From NCBI GenBank assembly GCA_964463985.1, contig CAYXEK010000075.1:1-16930 (forward strand): DNA of 16,930 bases. The letters run 5' to 3'. Made by a program: the position numbers and the translations under genes. Below are positions 1 to 6,477 of this stretch, in pieces. The notes under the pieces were generated by a model, which ran no database searches, was not told the origin of the DNA, and saw only the letters and a program-made list of their open reading frames with translations. Within the stretch, counting starts at the first letter, position 1, and each line of letters begins with the position of its first letter. The stretch is from JAXGPF01 sp964463985 (lineage in GTDB: Bacteria; Verrucomicrobiota; Kiritimatiellia; JAAZAB01).

Positions 1-1634
1 GGCGCCGCCAGGCGCGAATATTCCACCAACAAAGCACCTTCCGCCGCGCGCACAATTTCCGCAAAAGGCCGCAGGAAATCAGCTAAACCGCGATATTCCG
101 CCACGGTCAACAGATGAGCGCGGTTCCAGCATCCCAGGCCGGCCAGAATCGCCGCCGCAATCAGCGCCGCCGCCGGCGCGACCCGCCGGCTTTCTCCGCA
201 CCCCCGCCATAATCGGCCGGCAGCCATGCCGGCGGCGCCCGCCAGGGCAGACAGACATAGAGCCAGCATGGGAATGGCCGCGACCATCAGGTAGCGGGTC
301 ATCATGAAATCATTGATACGGCCCGCCGATAAAATTCCCGGAAATACGACCGCCGCCAGCGCCAGCCGCGTCAAGCTGTTTTGGGCGGCGGCCCCGCGCA
401 GGCGGCCTGTCACCGGCCAAACGCACCAGACCAGCCACCCGGCCAGCGCGGCACAGGCCGCCGGGCGCGAAATCATATTGGCCAGCGCCTGGAAGTCTGT
501 GACATACAGAAAATGCTCCACGGGCCTGCCCAGGAAAGGCAGACTTCCCTGCGCATCGCGGCGGAAATAGTAATATAACGGCAAGCCTGCGCCGGCCGCG
601 GCAATCAGCCATGCGGTAACCCGCAGCTCCAGCGGCGCCCAGGCCCTGGCCGTCGCCCATCTGAAAATCCGGCCGGCGGCCAGCAATCCGCCCGCCGCGG
701 CGGCCCCCGCCAGCCAGCCCCGGTAATCGCCCAGCACCCGCCACATCATATGCCCCAGGCCGTAGTAATCCGTTATCCGGCGCGCCTGGTAATCCAGAAC
801 GTTGAGCGCCAGGACAGCCACCAGCAACACCGGCAACCACTCCCGACGGCCGGCGCCTATAAATATCACAGTCAAAGCCAGCGCCGGCAGGACGGCATAC
901 CAGGCGGTGACGTGGAAAAACGGCGCCAGCATCAGGCAGGCGCCGCCCAGCCAGATATCCGCGCCGCGCCGGCGCGGCGTCGGCGGGGCGGTCATTAAAA
1001 TGGCCAGCCCGCCAAACAACATGCAGGCGGCAATAATTTCAGGTCGCGGGGCGCGTCCATGCCATGCCGTAAGGGGATTCAATAAAAACAACCAGAACGC
1101 CGCAATGCCGCACCAACGCCGCGGAGGCAAAAGCCGGCCGGCAAGCACGGCCAGAGACAAAGCCGCCAGAATCGCGAAAAACGGCACGATATAAAGCGCA
1201 GCATCCGGCGTCCCTGCCAGGCGCGTGGCCGCGGCGATCAACAGGGGATAAGCCGGCTGAAAATGAGGTCCGACCAGCGCCAGATGTTCATTGCACACCC
1301 ACAGGCAGGCATCCTTGGTTGGGCCGTAACCCGAATGGCCGAAATAAAACAACGGCCGCACCCCCTGCTGCACCAGCGACAGCAGGTCGTCCGCGAAAAA
1401 AAAACGCCCCTGCCGGCCGTAAGCCACGCCGGAATTAATGTAGGCGCCCGGATCTTCTCCTCCAAAAATATCCTCGTGCGGACGGAACATCAAGACAGCC
1501 GCCAGGATCAACATGGCCGTCCATATCCAGGCGCCGGCCCGGCCGCGCCCGCAAGCAGGCAGGCGGCGCGCAATCCGCCAGGCAGCCAGGCCGGCAATCA
1601 ACCACAAAAAAACGCCGAACACGATAACCTGCAT
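1..1634 (-). CDS. GT-C-like polytopic membrane protein, possible glycosyltransferase family 39 type (3' end outside window)
   Basis: An open frame of 544 codons starts at ATG 1634 and runs off the left edge without a stop, so the C-terminus is missing. The start follows a G-run about 4 nt upstream. The product is very hydrophobic: TM1 covers residues 2-20, a second segment 36-50, and about eight more follow. Between the second and third segments lies a polar loop with GGEDPGAYINSG (residues 58-69). An acidic pair (E60, D61) in the first large outer loop is what GT-C enzymes of the ArnT/PMT type use for metal or catalysis. From this I infer a lipid-linked-sugar glycosyltransferase or a relative acting on the outer face of the inner membrane. 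Acceptor and donor are unknown. It is divergent from a polysaccharide-type ABC permease, which fits envelope glycan work. The membrane topology is clear; the enzyme class is inferred. Confidence 0.72.
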   Translation of the reverse strand, partial: MQVIVFGVFLWLIAGLAAWRIARRLPACGRGRAGAWIWTAMLILAAVLMFRPHEDIFGGEDPGAYINSGVAYGRQGRFFFADDLLSLVQQGVRPLFYFGHSGYGPTKDACLWVCNEHLALVGPHFQPAYPLLIAAATRLAGTPDAALYIVPFFAILAALSLAVLAGRLLPPRRWCGIAAFWLFLLNPLTAWHGRAPRPEIIAACMLFGGLAILMTAPPTPRRRGADIWLGGACLMLAPFFHVTAWYAVLPALALTVIFIGAGRREWLPVLLVAVLALNVLDYQARRITDYYGLGHMMWRVLGDYRGWLAGAAAAGGLLAAGRIFRWATARAWAPLELRVTAWLIAAAGAGLPLYYYFRRDAQGSLPFLGRPVEHFLYVTDFQALANMISRPAACAALAGWLVWCVWPVTGRLRGAAAQNSLTRLALAAVVFPGILSAGRINDFMMTRYLMVAAIPMLALCLSALAGAAGMAAGRLWRGCGESRRVAPAAALIAAAILAGLGCWNRAHLLTVAEYRGLADFLRPFAEIVRAAEGALLVEYSRLAA

Positions 1635-1664
1635 GCATCCCCCCGTCATCCCCCGTCATTTGAC

Positions 1665-1693
1665 TTGCGGCCCATTCTAGCCTCTGTTACACT
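1665..1693 (+). promoter_or_regulatory. Predicted sigma-70-like promoter for the ABC permease
   Basis: TTGCGG at 1665-1670 and TACACT at 1688-1693 are separated by 17 bp. This places transcription start near 1700, about 23 nt before the permease ATG. It lies in the 88-bp gap between the divergent genes. The same TTGCGG -35 with a 17-bp spacer recurs at 2558. Confidence 0.5.
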
Positions 1694-1722
1694 GCACGCG
1701 CAATCAAAAACCTGCCCGCACC

Positions 1723-2544
1723 ATGAAGACTTCCACCACAGCCAGCCCCCTGCCCCCCGGTGCCGCCGAACATGCCGCTCCCTGGTGGAAAACGCTGTAC
1801 CAACTGGCATGGCACGACCTGCGCGCGCGATATGCCGGCGCCGCGCTGGGCCTGTTCTGGAGCGTAATCCAGCCGCTGGTGATGGCCCTGATTCTATGGG
1901 CGGTGATAGGTTACGGGATGCGGACCAGCCGCATCGGAGGCGTACCCGGCCTGGCATGGATTTTACCCGGCATGGCCGCGTGGAGTTTTTTTGCCGAAGG
2001 ATTGAACGCCGCCACGCTGTCCCTGCAGGAATACGCGTTCCTGGTGAAAAAAGTTCGCTTCCCCGTCATACTGTTGCCGCCGGTCAAAATTTTATCCGCC
2101 CTGGCCGTCCACCTGATTTTCCTGGCTTTAACCGCCGCCGTATTATGCTGGCAGGGGTTCCGTCCTTCCTGGCACTGGCTCTGGCTGCCGTATTACACCG
2201 CCGGTTTGCTGGCGCTGCTGACCGGGCTGGCTTGGATTACCGCGTCTCTGCACGCCCTGGCGCGGGATGTCGGGCACGTGGTCAACATCCTTTTGCAATT
2301 CGGATTCTGGTTGACGCCGGTGTTCTGGAGTCCGGAGATGATTCCTGGCGGGGTGCCGGGCCTGCTCGCCCGGCTTAATCCCATGTATTACCTAGTTGAC
2401 GGCTATCGCCGTTGCCTGGCGTTGTCCGTTTCCCCGGGAATCGGCGTGACCGCGGCAGTTTTCTGGCTGGAAACCGCCGCCATCGCCTGGGCCGGCGCCA
2501 TGCTCTTCCGCCGGCTCCGCAGCCATTTCGCGGATACTTTATGA
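1723..2544 (+). CDS. ABC-2 type permease, Wzm/TagG/KpsM-like polysaccharide exporter subunit
   Basis: A 273-residue protein with the layout of the ABC2 membrane family. A cytoplasmic N-terminus has an amphipathic stretch (WWKTLYQLAWHDLRARYAGA, about residues 21-40). Six hydrophobic segments follow, at about 43-66, 73-100, 112-141, 155-180, 187-204 and 240-262. The motifs LGLFWSVIQPL near the N-terminus and NPMYYLVDGYR near residue 220 are typical of Wzm/TagG permeases that export O-antigen, teichoic acid or capsule chains with a Wzt/TagH ATPase. Length is normal for the family (about 260-280). No ATPase gene lies beside it, which is unusual because the pair is normally adjacent. I see no clear Shine-Dalgarno before the ATG. 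A hydrophobic region and an N-terminal proline-rich tail (residues 1-20) support this start. Confidence 0.88.
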   Translation: MKTSTTASPLPPGAAEHAAPWWKTLYQLAWHDLRARYAGAALGLFWSVIQPLVMALILWAVIGYGMRTSRIGGVPGLAWILPGMAAWSFFAEGLNAATLSLQEYAFLVKKVRFPVILLPPVKILSALAVHLIFLALTAAVLCWQGFRPSWHWLWLPYYTAGLLALLTGLAWITASLHALARDVGHVVNILLQFGFWLTPVFWSPEMIPGGVPGLLARLNPMYYLVDGYRRCLALSVSPGIGVTAAVFWLETAAIAWAGAMLFRRLRSHFADTL

Positions 2545-2557
2545 CAACAAAAAGGGC

Positions 2558-2586
2558 TTGCGGAACGGCGGATAATCGTATATAAA
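2558..2586 (+). promoter_or_regulatory. Predicted promoter for the 213-residue hypothetical protein
   Basis: TTGCGG at 2558-2563, a 17-bp spacer, and TATAAA at 2581-2586, inside a conspicuous AT-rich patch (2571-2600) in otherwise GC-rich DNA. The predicted start near 2593 gives a leader of about 88 nt before the ATG at 2681. The hypothetical gene can thus be transcribed independently of the upstream permease. Confidence 0.5.
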
Positions 2587-2680
2587 TTTAAATTTGATTC
2601 AGCCATGCGGCATTTGTCTAAACGGCCTTTCAATCGCACTGGCCGCGCCGGCGCCGCTTTAAAACAAGGAGTCTGACGTA

Positions 2681-3322
2681 ATGGGTATTTTTACACGCTG
2701 GTTTGGCGGAGCAGCCGCCCAACCGGATTTCAAGTTCTCGCCGGAGTCCCGGCAATATATTTTCGACGCCAGCAAACTGGCCGATACTGCCGCCAAAAAC
2801 GGCGCTCCCGCCACGCCGCGCGACAATTTCGAGTCCCTCAGGATCCTGGCCCAATTCGCCGCTCAGGAGGGGTTGCATATTACCGCCGTTTTAACCGGGC
2901 GGCCTTTGCGCGAGGCTGCGGAAGGCGGCAACTACAAAAACGTCGCGGTGCATTACGCGGAAAACACTCCCGCCTGCCGCAAAACCATCATGCAATTGCT
3001 GCAAGCCCATGGCGCCGCGAAAGCCGTGGTGATTACGGCCGACGCGGAATTGGAACGGATGGCCGCCGCCCAGGGCGCCGATTGCATGCGCATCAACACA
3101 TTTAAAAAGGCGCTGGACAGCCGCGAGCCCCGCGAAGGCCGCGATAACCGGCGGGGAGTCAGGCCGCCGCGACGCAACGGCTCCGGCAACGGCTCAAATA
3201 ACGGCGGCAATACAGAAAAGGAAACTCCCGCCGGCGGGGGATCAAATGACTCCGCGCCTGCTGCCCCGGCCAACCCGGATGCGCCCAAGAAGGAAATTCT
3301 GGACCTGATTGATCCGCTTTGA
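2681..3322 (+). CDS. Uncharacterised protein with possible NYN/PIN-like (YacP-like) core and disordered tail
   Basis: The start is well supported: AAGGAG at 2666-2671 sits 9 nt before the ATG. The 213-residue product has two parts. Residues 20-146 look like an alpha/beta fold: a strand with Asp (YIFDASKL, D29), a helix, a strand with a basic loop (ITAVLTGRPL, 67-76), a helix 97-111, then AVVITADAEL (115-124, D121) and GADCMRINTFKKAL. Strand-Asp, helix, and T-x-D followed by a Gly-Ala step recall NYN/YacP-type RNase domains, but the usual middle acidic residues are not obvious (E94 could serve). Residues 147-213 are low complexity, rich in Arg, Gly, Asn, Pro and Ala, ending in KKEILDLIDPL, which could be a binding peptide. 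There is no signal peptide. I do not recognise a named family; the nuclease idea is inference. It converges on the exonuclease gene with a 13-bp gap. Confidence 0.7.
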   Translation: MGIFTRWFGGAAAQPDFKFSPESRQYIFDASKLADTAAKNGAPATPRDNFESLRILAQFAAQEGLHITAVLTGRPLREAAEGGNYKNVAVHYAENTPACRKTIMQLLQAHGAAKAVVITADAELERMAAAQGADCMRINTFKKALDSREPREGRDNRRGVRPPRRNGSGNGSNNGGNTEKETPAGGGSNDSAPAAPANPDAPKKEILDLIDPL

Positions 3323-3335
3323 CCGACGGCGCGTT

Positions 3336-4148
3336 TTAATCCGGGCCGGACGAAACGGCGGGGACAGCCGGGGGCGCAGGATACTTGCCTTCCAGCGCGT
3401 CGCCGACAATCTGCTTGGTGTCGCAGGGGAAATCGCTTTTCAGCAGCCAGTGTAAAAATTTTTGATTTTCCCGCGCCAGTTCGCGCAGTTTCTGCCCCAG
3501 GCATTGTTTCCCGAAATTAATCACGATTTCACCGTTCACCCACCGCAATTTCCCGGTCTGATCCGCCCAGTCGGGTTGGCGCATGCTGCAATAATCATCC
3601 AGGGCGTCCAAATCCTTGGGCAAATCGCCATACTTCCGTAATTGGGCCGCCAGGACTTTCAAGGCCGCTTCGCAATCCGCCTTGGCGCCATGGGCATCCA
3701 CGTGTTGCTCGTTGCAGTAGAAAGCCAGCGCGGCGGTCAGGTCGCGCGGTTCTTTTTTGTGGTAAATGCGCTGGGCATCCAGCAGGCGGCGGCCGGCTTC
3801 CTGGAAAGTCATGGCGCAGCGGGCAAATTCCTCGCGCAGCATCAAGACATCGTAACGCACAATGCCAAATCCGGCCAGGTCGCAGCCGTCCAGCAATTCC
3901 CAGATTTTCGGCGCCAGGTCGGCAAAAGATGGTTTGCCGGCCACATCCGCGTCCGTGATGCCGTGGATTGCAGTCACTACCGGCGGGATGGGCATTCCCG
4001 GATTGATCCGGAACACGTGATCCTCGCGCCGGCCGTCCGGCATCAGTTTCAGAATGGCCATCTCCACGATGCGGTCCACGCGCGGATTCAAGCCGGTGGT
4101 CTCCAAGTCAATCACCGCCAGGGGGCGGTCAAGTTGCAAAGGCAGCAT
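3336..4148 (-). CDS. DEDDh-family 3'-5' exonuclease (DnaQ/Pol III epsilon-like)
   Basis: A 270-residue protein with all catalytic residues of the DEDDh superfamily. Exo I is VIDLETTG with D14 and E16, Exo II carries D100 (RYDVLML), and Exo III is HGAKADCEA with H153 and D158. These enzymes remove 3' nucleotides from DNA or RNA with two metal ions. The domain occupies about residues 8-172. The remaining 100 residues (ALDDYCS through the Pro-rich end) include a KLRWVNGEIVINFGKQCLG segment seen in stand-alone DnaQ-like exonucleases of this size. I chose ATG 4148, not the in-frame ATG at 4163, because GGAGGA (4161-4156) lies 7 nt before 4148 and would fall inside the coding region of the longer form. 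It is more likely a stand-alone repair or RNA exonuclease than the replicative proofreader; no polymerase gene is nearby. Confidence 0.9.
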   Translation of the reverse strand: MLPLQLDRPLAVIDLETTGLNPRVDRIVEMAILKLMPDGRREDHVFRINPGMPIPPVVTAIHGITDADVAGKPSFADLAPKIWELLDGCDLAGFGIVRYDVLMLREEFARCAMTFQEAGRRLLDAQRIYHKKEPRDLTAALAFYCNEQHVDAHGAKADCEAALKVLAAQLRKYGDLPKDLDALDDYCSMRQPDWADQTGKLRWVNGEIVINFGKQCLGQKLRELARENQKFLHWLLKSDFPCDTKQIVGDALEGKYPAPPAVPAVSSGPD

Positions 4149-4155
4149 GATTGTT

Positions 4156-4161
4156 TCCTCC
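4156..4161 (-). promoter_or_regulatory. Ribosome binding site deciding the exonuclease start
   Basis: GGAGGA on the minus strand, 7 nt upstream of ATG 4148. It overlaps the first codons of the longer in-frame alternative at 4163, so it selects the shorter product. Confidence 0.7.
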
Positions 4162-4211
4162 ATGTGCTACTTTTCGGCATTCTGCCGGCAAACCATCCCG
4201 ATCCGGCAGGC

Positions 4212-4240
4212 ATATTGGATTAAAAGCTGAATTCGATCAA
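4212..4240 (-). promoter_or_regulatory. Weak predicted promoter for the exonuclease gene
   Basis: On the minus strand TTGATC (4240-4235), 17 bp, then CAATAT (4217-4212). Predicted transcription start is near 4205. A 7-bp inverted repeat (4182-4188 and 4203-4209) falls just downstream and could be an operator or leader hairpin. The -10 match is poor. Confidence 0.3.
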
Positions 4241-4415
4241 GGCTAAATCCATCGCGCCTTCAATGGGGATAAAAAACGTTCGCTTTCTACCGGCCAAAAG
4301 TAGTACAATAACGGCAACAGGCGGAATTGCATTTTGGAGCCGCGGGTGTTTCTGAGCGGCGCCGGACCGTCCAAAAGGGATGCCATTGCCATATCGCCAT
4401 AAGGCGGAACACGGG

Positions 4416-4421
4416 AAGGAG
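4416..4421 (+). promoter_or_regulatory. Ribosome binding site for the GTG-started oxidoreductase
   Basis: AAGGAG, 6 nt before GTG 4428. An ATG at 4424 lies only 2 nt after this site, is out of frame and stops after five codons, so it is not the start. No convincing promoter was found in 4164-4415; TACAAT at 4304-4309 is a possible -10 box without a good -35. Confidence 0.6.
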
Positions 4422-4427
4422 TGATGC

Positions 4428-5381
4428 GTGAGTCTGGTTAAGTATCCGGAAATGATCAGATTGGGCATGATCGGCATGACGGCGGGCAACGGCCACCCGT
4501 ATTCCTGGAGCGCTATTTTCAACGGTTATGATGAAGCACGCATGACCGCCGAATGTCCCTACGCCGGCATCCCGGAATATCTCAACAAGGAGCCCAGGGA
4601 CGCCCTGTCTATCCGGGGCGCGCAGGTGACCCACATATATTGCGACCGCCGCCGGGACGCCGAACATGTGGCCGGATGTTCCCTGATACCCAGCGTGGTC
4701 GCCGCGCCGGAGGATATGATCGGCGCGGTGGATGCCGTAATCATCGCCACCGATATCGGTTCCGAACATGTTGGCCGCGCGCGCCCATTCGTCGAAGCGG
4801 GCGTACCCCTTTTTATTGATAAACCGTTGTGCGACAACCGCGCTGACCTGGCCGTTTTCCGGCGATGGATTGCCGATGAAAAACGCCCCGTCATGTCCTC
4901 CAGCTGCATGCGCTACGACAAGTGTTTCATGCCTTACCGGATTTCCACCAATGAACTGGGGCCGCTGCGTTTTGTTTCCATCACCATGTCCAAGTTATGG
5001 GAAACGTATGGCATCCACGCCCTGGAGGGGATATACGCCATAGTCGGGCCGGGATTTGAAACGATCCGCAACACCGGTTCGCGCGAGCGCAATATCGTGC
5101 ACATGACTCACCGGCGCGGCATAGACATTGTTATAGCCTGTATCAAGGATGTGCAATACGGCGGCGCCCTGCGACTGGCGGGCGCCAAAGGCCATGTCAC
5201 AGTTACGCCGACCGACACCTTTTACGCCTTCAAATCCCAGTTGCAGGCCTTTATCGGCTTCCTGCGCTCCGGCCAGCTTCCCTTCCCCTTCGCGGAGACG
5301 GAAGAACTGATGAAACTTGTGATCGGCGGCATCGCGAGCCGGGAAAACAACGGCCGTCTAATGCGGCTGGCGGAAATATGA
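4428..5381 (+). CDS. Gfo/Idh/MocA-family NAD(P)-dependent oxidoreductase
   Basis: A 317-residue protein starting at GTG. The N-terminal Rossmann half runs to about residue 130. DAVIIATDIGSEHVGRARPFVEAG (102-125) and the family motif FIDKPL (129-134, K132) are clear. The C-terminal alpha/beta half contains GIHALEG (195-201), where H197 matches the catalytic His of the family. Members oxidise or reduce sugars, inositols or sugar acids with bound NAD(P). The first glycine-rich turn is unusual: instead of the standard GxGxxG it reads GMIGMTAGNGHPYSWSAI (13-30), a form I associate with a subgroup linked to surface-sugar or amino-sugar clusters. Cofactor binding may differ accordingly. The gene starts the six-gene plus-strand module, 72 bp ahead of the SDR gene. 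The substrate is unknown. Confidence 0.9.
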   Translation: MSLVKYPEMIRLGMIGMTAGNGHPYSWSAIFNGYDEARMTAECPYAGIPEYLNKEPRDALSIRGAQVTHIYCDRRRDAEHVAGCSLIPSVVAAPEDMIGAVDAVIIATDIGSEHVGRARPFVEAGVPLFIDKPLCDNRADLAVFRRWIADEKRPVMSSSCMRYDKCFMPYRISTNELGPLRFVSITMSKLWETYGIHALEGIYAIVGPGFETIRNTGSRERNIVHMTHRRGIDIVIACIKDVQYGGALRLAGAKGHVTVTPTDTFYAFKSQLQAFIGFLRSGQLPFPFAETEELMKLVIGGIASRENNGRLMRLAEI

Positions 5382-5453
5382 AGGGCGATTGCCATTGAAC
5401 GCCGCCATGGCGCGTAATGCGGCGCCAAGTGCTGTCATCCGGGAGGAACCACC

Positions 5454-6242
5454 ATGCATGTAATGGAAAGCCTGTCACTCAAGGGCAAAGTGGCGCTGCT
5501 GACCGGCGGCGCAGGACTGTTCGGACGGCAGATGACAGCCGCACTGGCTGAAGCCGGAGCCGAAACGTACATAGCCGCCCGCGGCGTGGAAGCATTGGAG
5601 AAGGTGGCGGCGGAAGAGCGTGCCCGCGGATTCAATGTCACGGCCCTGGGACTGGACCTGGCGGACGAAGCATCCATCCGCGCTTTGCATGCCGAAATCA
5701 TGCGGCGCGCCGGCCGGATGGACGTCCTGGTCAACAACGCCGTCACCCGCTGCGCTACCCGGGGATGGGACCAGCCGTTGGAGGCTTATGATAAAAGCCT
5801 GCATGTCAACGCCTCCGCCCTGTTCTTGATCACTTGCTTGTTCGCCGGCGACATGCAAAGGCAGAGGTCCGGTTCGATCATCAACATCGGTTCGATGATG
5901 GGCATGGTGGGCGTTGAATTCGACAATTACAAGGGCACCGACATGGGGCGCGATCCATCGCCCATCTATTTCTACGAGAAAGGCGGCATGATCAATTTCA
6001 CGCGCTGGGCCGCCAGCATGCTCGGGCCGTACAATGTCCGTGTGAACTGCGTGTCGCCCGGCGGGTTCTGGGTCCCGGAACATCCCGCCTTGTTCGTCAA
6101 GCAATACAGCGAACGCACCCAGCTTGGCCGCATGGCCACCGACACGGACTTGAAGGGCATCATCGTCTTCCTGGGGTCGGACGCCTCCAGCTATATTACC
6201 GGCGCCAATATACCGGTAGACGGCGGCTACACCGCCAAATGA
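5454..6242 (+). CDS. Short-chain dehydrogenase/reductase (SDR), PtmA-like
   Basis: A 262-residue SDR of normal length. GGAGGA at 5442-5447 sits 6 nt before the ATG. The nucleotide-binding turn is TGGAGLFG (17-24), with DLADEAS (about 69-75) following and DVLVNNAV near residue 95. The catalytic set is S147 (NIGSMMG) and Y172-x3-K176 (YFYEK). NVRVNCVSPGG and the C-terminal SDASSYITGANIPVDGG are standard. An insertion with a GTDMGRDPSPIY stretch before the catalytic Tyr resembles SDRs of the PtmA type from sugar-modification clusters and gluconate-5-dehydrogenase-like enzymes. It probably interconverts a hydroxyl and a keto group on a sugar-like substrate, working with the oxidoreductase upstream. 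The substrate cannot be read. A structured 235-bp gap follows. Confidence 0.92.
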   Translation: MHVMESLSLKGKVALLTGGAGLFGRQMTAALAEAGAETYIAARGVEALEKVAAEERARGFNVTALGLDLADEASIRALHAEIMRRAGRMDVLVNNAVTRCATRGWDQPLEAYDKSLHVNASALFLITCLFAGDMQRQRSGSIINIGSMMGMVGVEFDNYKGTDMGRDPSPIYFYEKGGMINFTRWAASMLGPYNVRVNCVSPGGFWVPEHPALFVKQYSERTQLGRMATDTDLKGIIVFLGSDASSYITGANIPVDGGYTAK

Positions 6243-6317
6243 CCTCGTGCCTGAACTTTTACAGCAATGTAAGACATTGATCTTGTGCCGTTTGCAATCA
6301 TGATGAATTATTATTGC

Positions 6318-6331
6318 TGAATCCTGAATTC
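6318..6331 (+). repeat. Degenerate heptad pair
   Basis: Two adjacent 7-mers, TGAATCC and TGAATTC. They share the 7-bp period of the tract at 6394 and of the one at 16745. Confidence 0.35.
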
Positions 6332-6393
6332 ATTCAAAACGTGAGTTTTGAAATTTGCTCATAAGATCTGTATTTTACGTTGCCGCAAAATTC

Positions 6394-6414
6394 TGACTGC
6401 TGACTGCTGGATGC
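6394..6414 (+). repeat. Heptad repeat TGACTGC, three units
   Basis: TGACTGC, TGACTGC and TGGATGC in tandem. The first two units are identical and the third differs at two positions. Confidence 0.5.
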
Positions 6415-6477
6415 GGCATACGGCTTTCACAAGCTGACTTTTGAAAGCAACTCGGGCACAACTCTTGGAAGCGCGGC

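Larger units (their letters stand above)
6243..6477 (+). other. AT-rich structured intergenic region with four hairpins and heptad repeats
   Basis: A 235-bp gap within the gene module, clearly richer in A/T than its flanks. Four self-complementary segments follow one another. The first is 6265-6270/6274-6279, 6 bp with a 3-nt loop. The second is 6294-6317, an imperfect 24-nt palindrome. The third is 6333-6340/6345-6352, a perfect 8-bp stem closing a GUGA tetraloop. The fourth is 6423-6448: 7 bp, one mismatch, 3 more bp, and a CUGA loop. Heptads starting with TG lie between them. No U-run follows any stem. It could be a leader RNA, a 3'-end structure of the SDR transcript, operators, or a decayed repeat element. 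Confidence 0.5.

Noticed and set aside
310..840. 176-codon minus-strand open frame inside the left membrane gene
   Set aside because: Gly/Arg-rich shifted frame of the longer hydrophobic frame that runs from 1634 to the window edge.
1263..2378. 371-codon plus-strand open frame spanning the divergent gap
   Set aside because: It crosses both the antisense of the membrane gene and another frame of the permease; composition is Arg/Pro-rich with no motif, while both overlapped frames give coherent membrane proteins.
4424..4441. Five-codon upstream open frame (ATG 4424) overlapping the GTG start of the oxidoreductase
   Set aside because: Only 2 nt from the ribosome site, too close for efficient initiation; likely chance.
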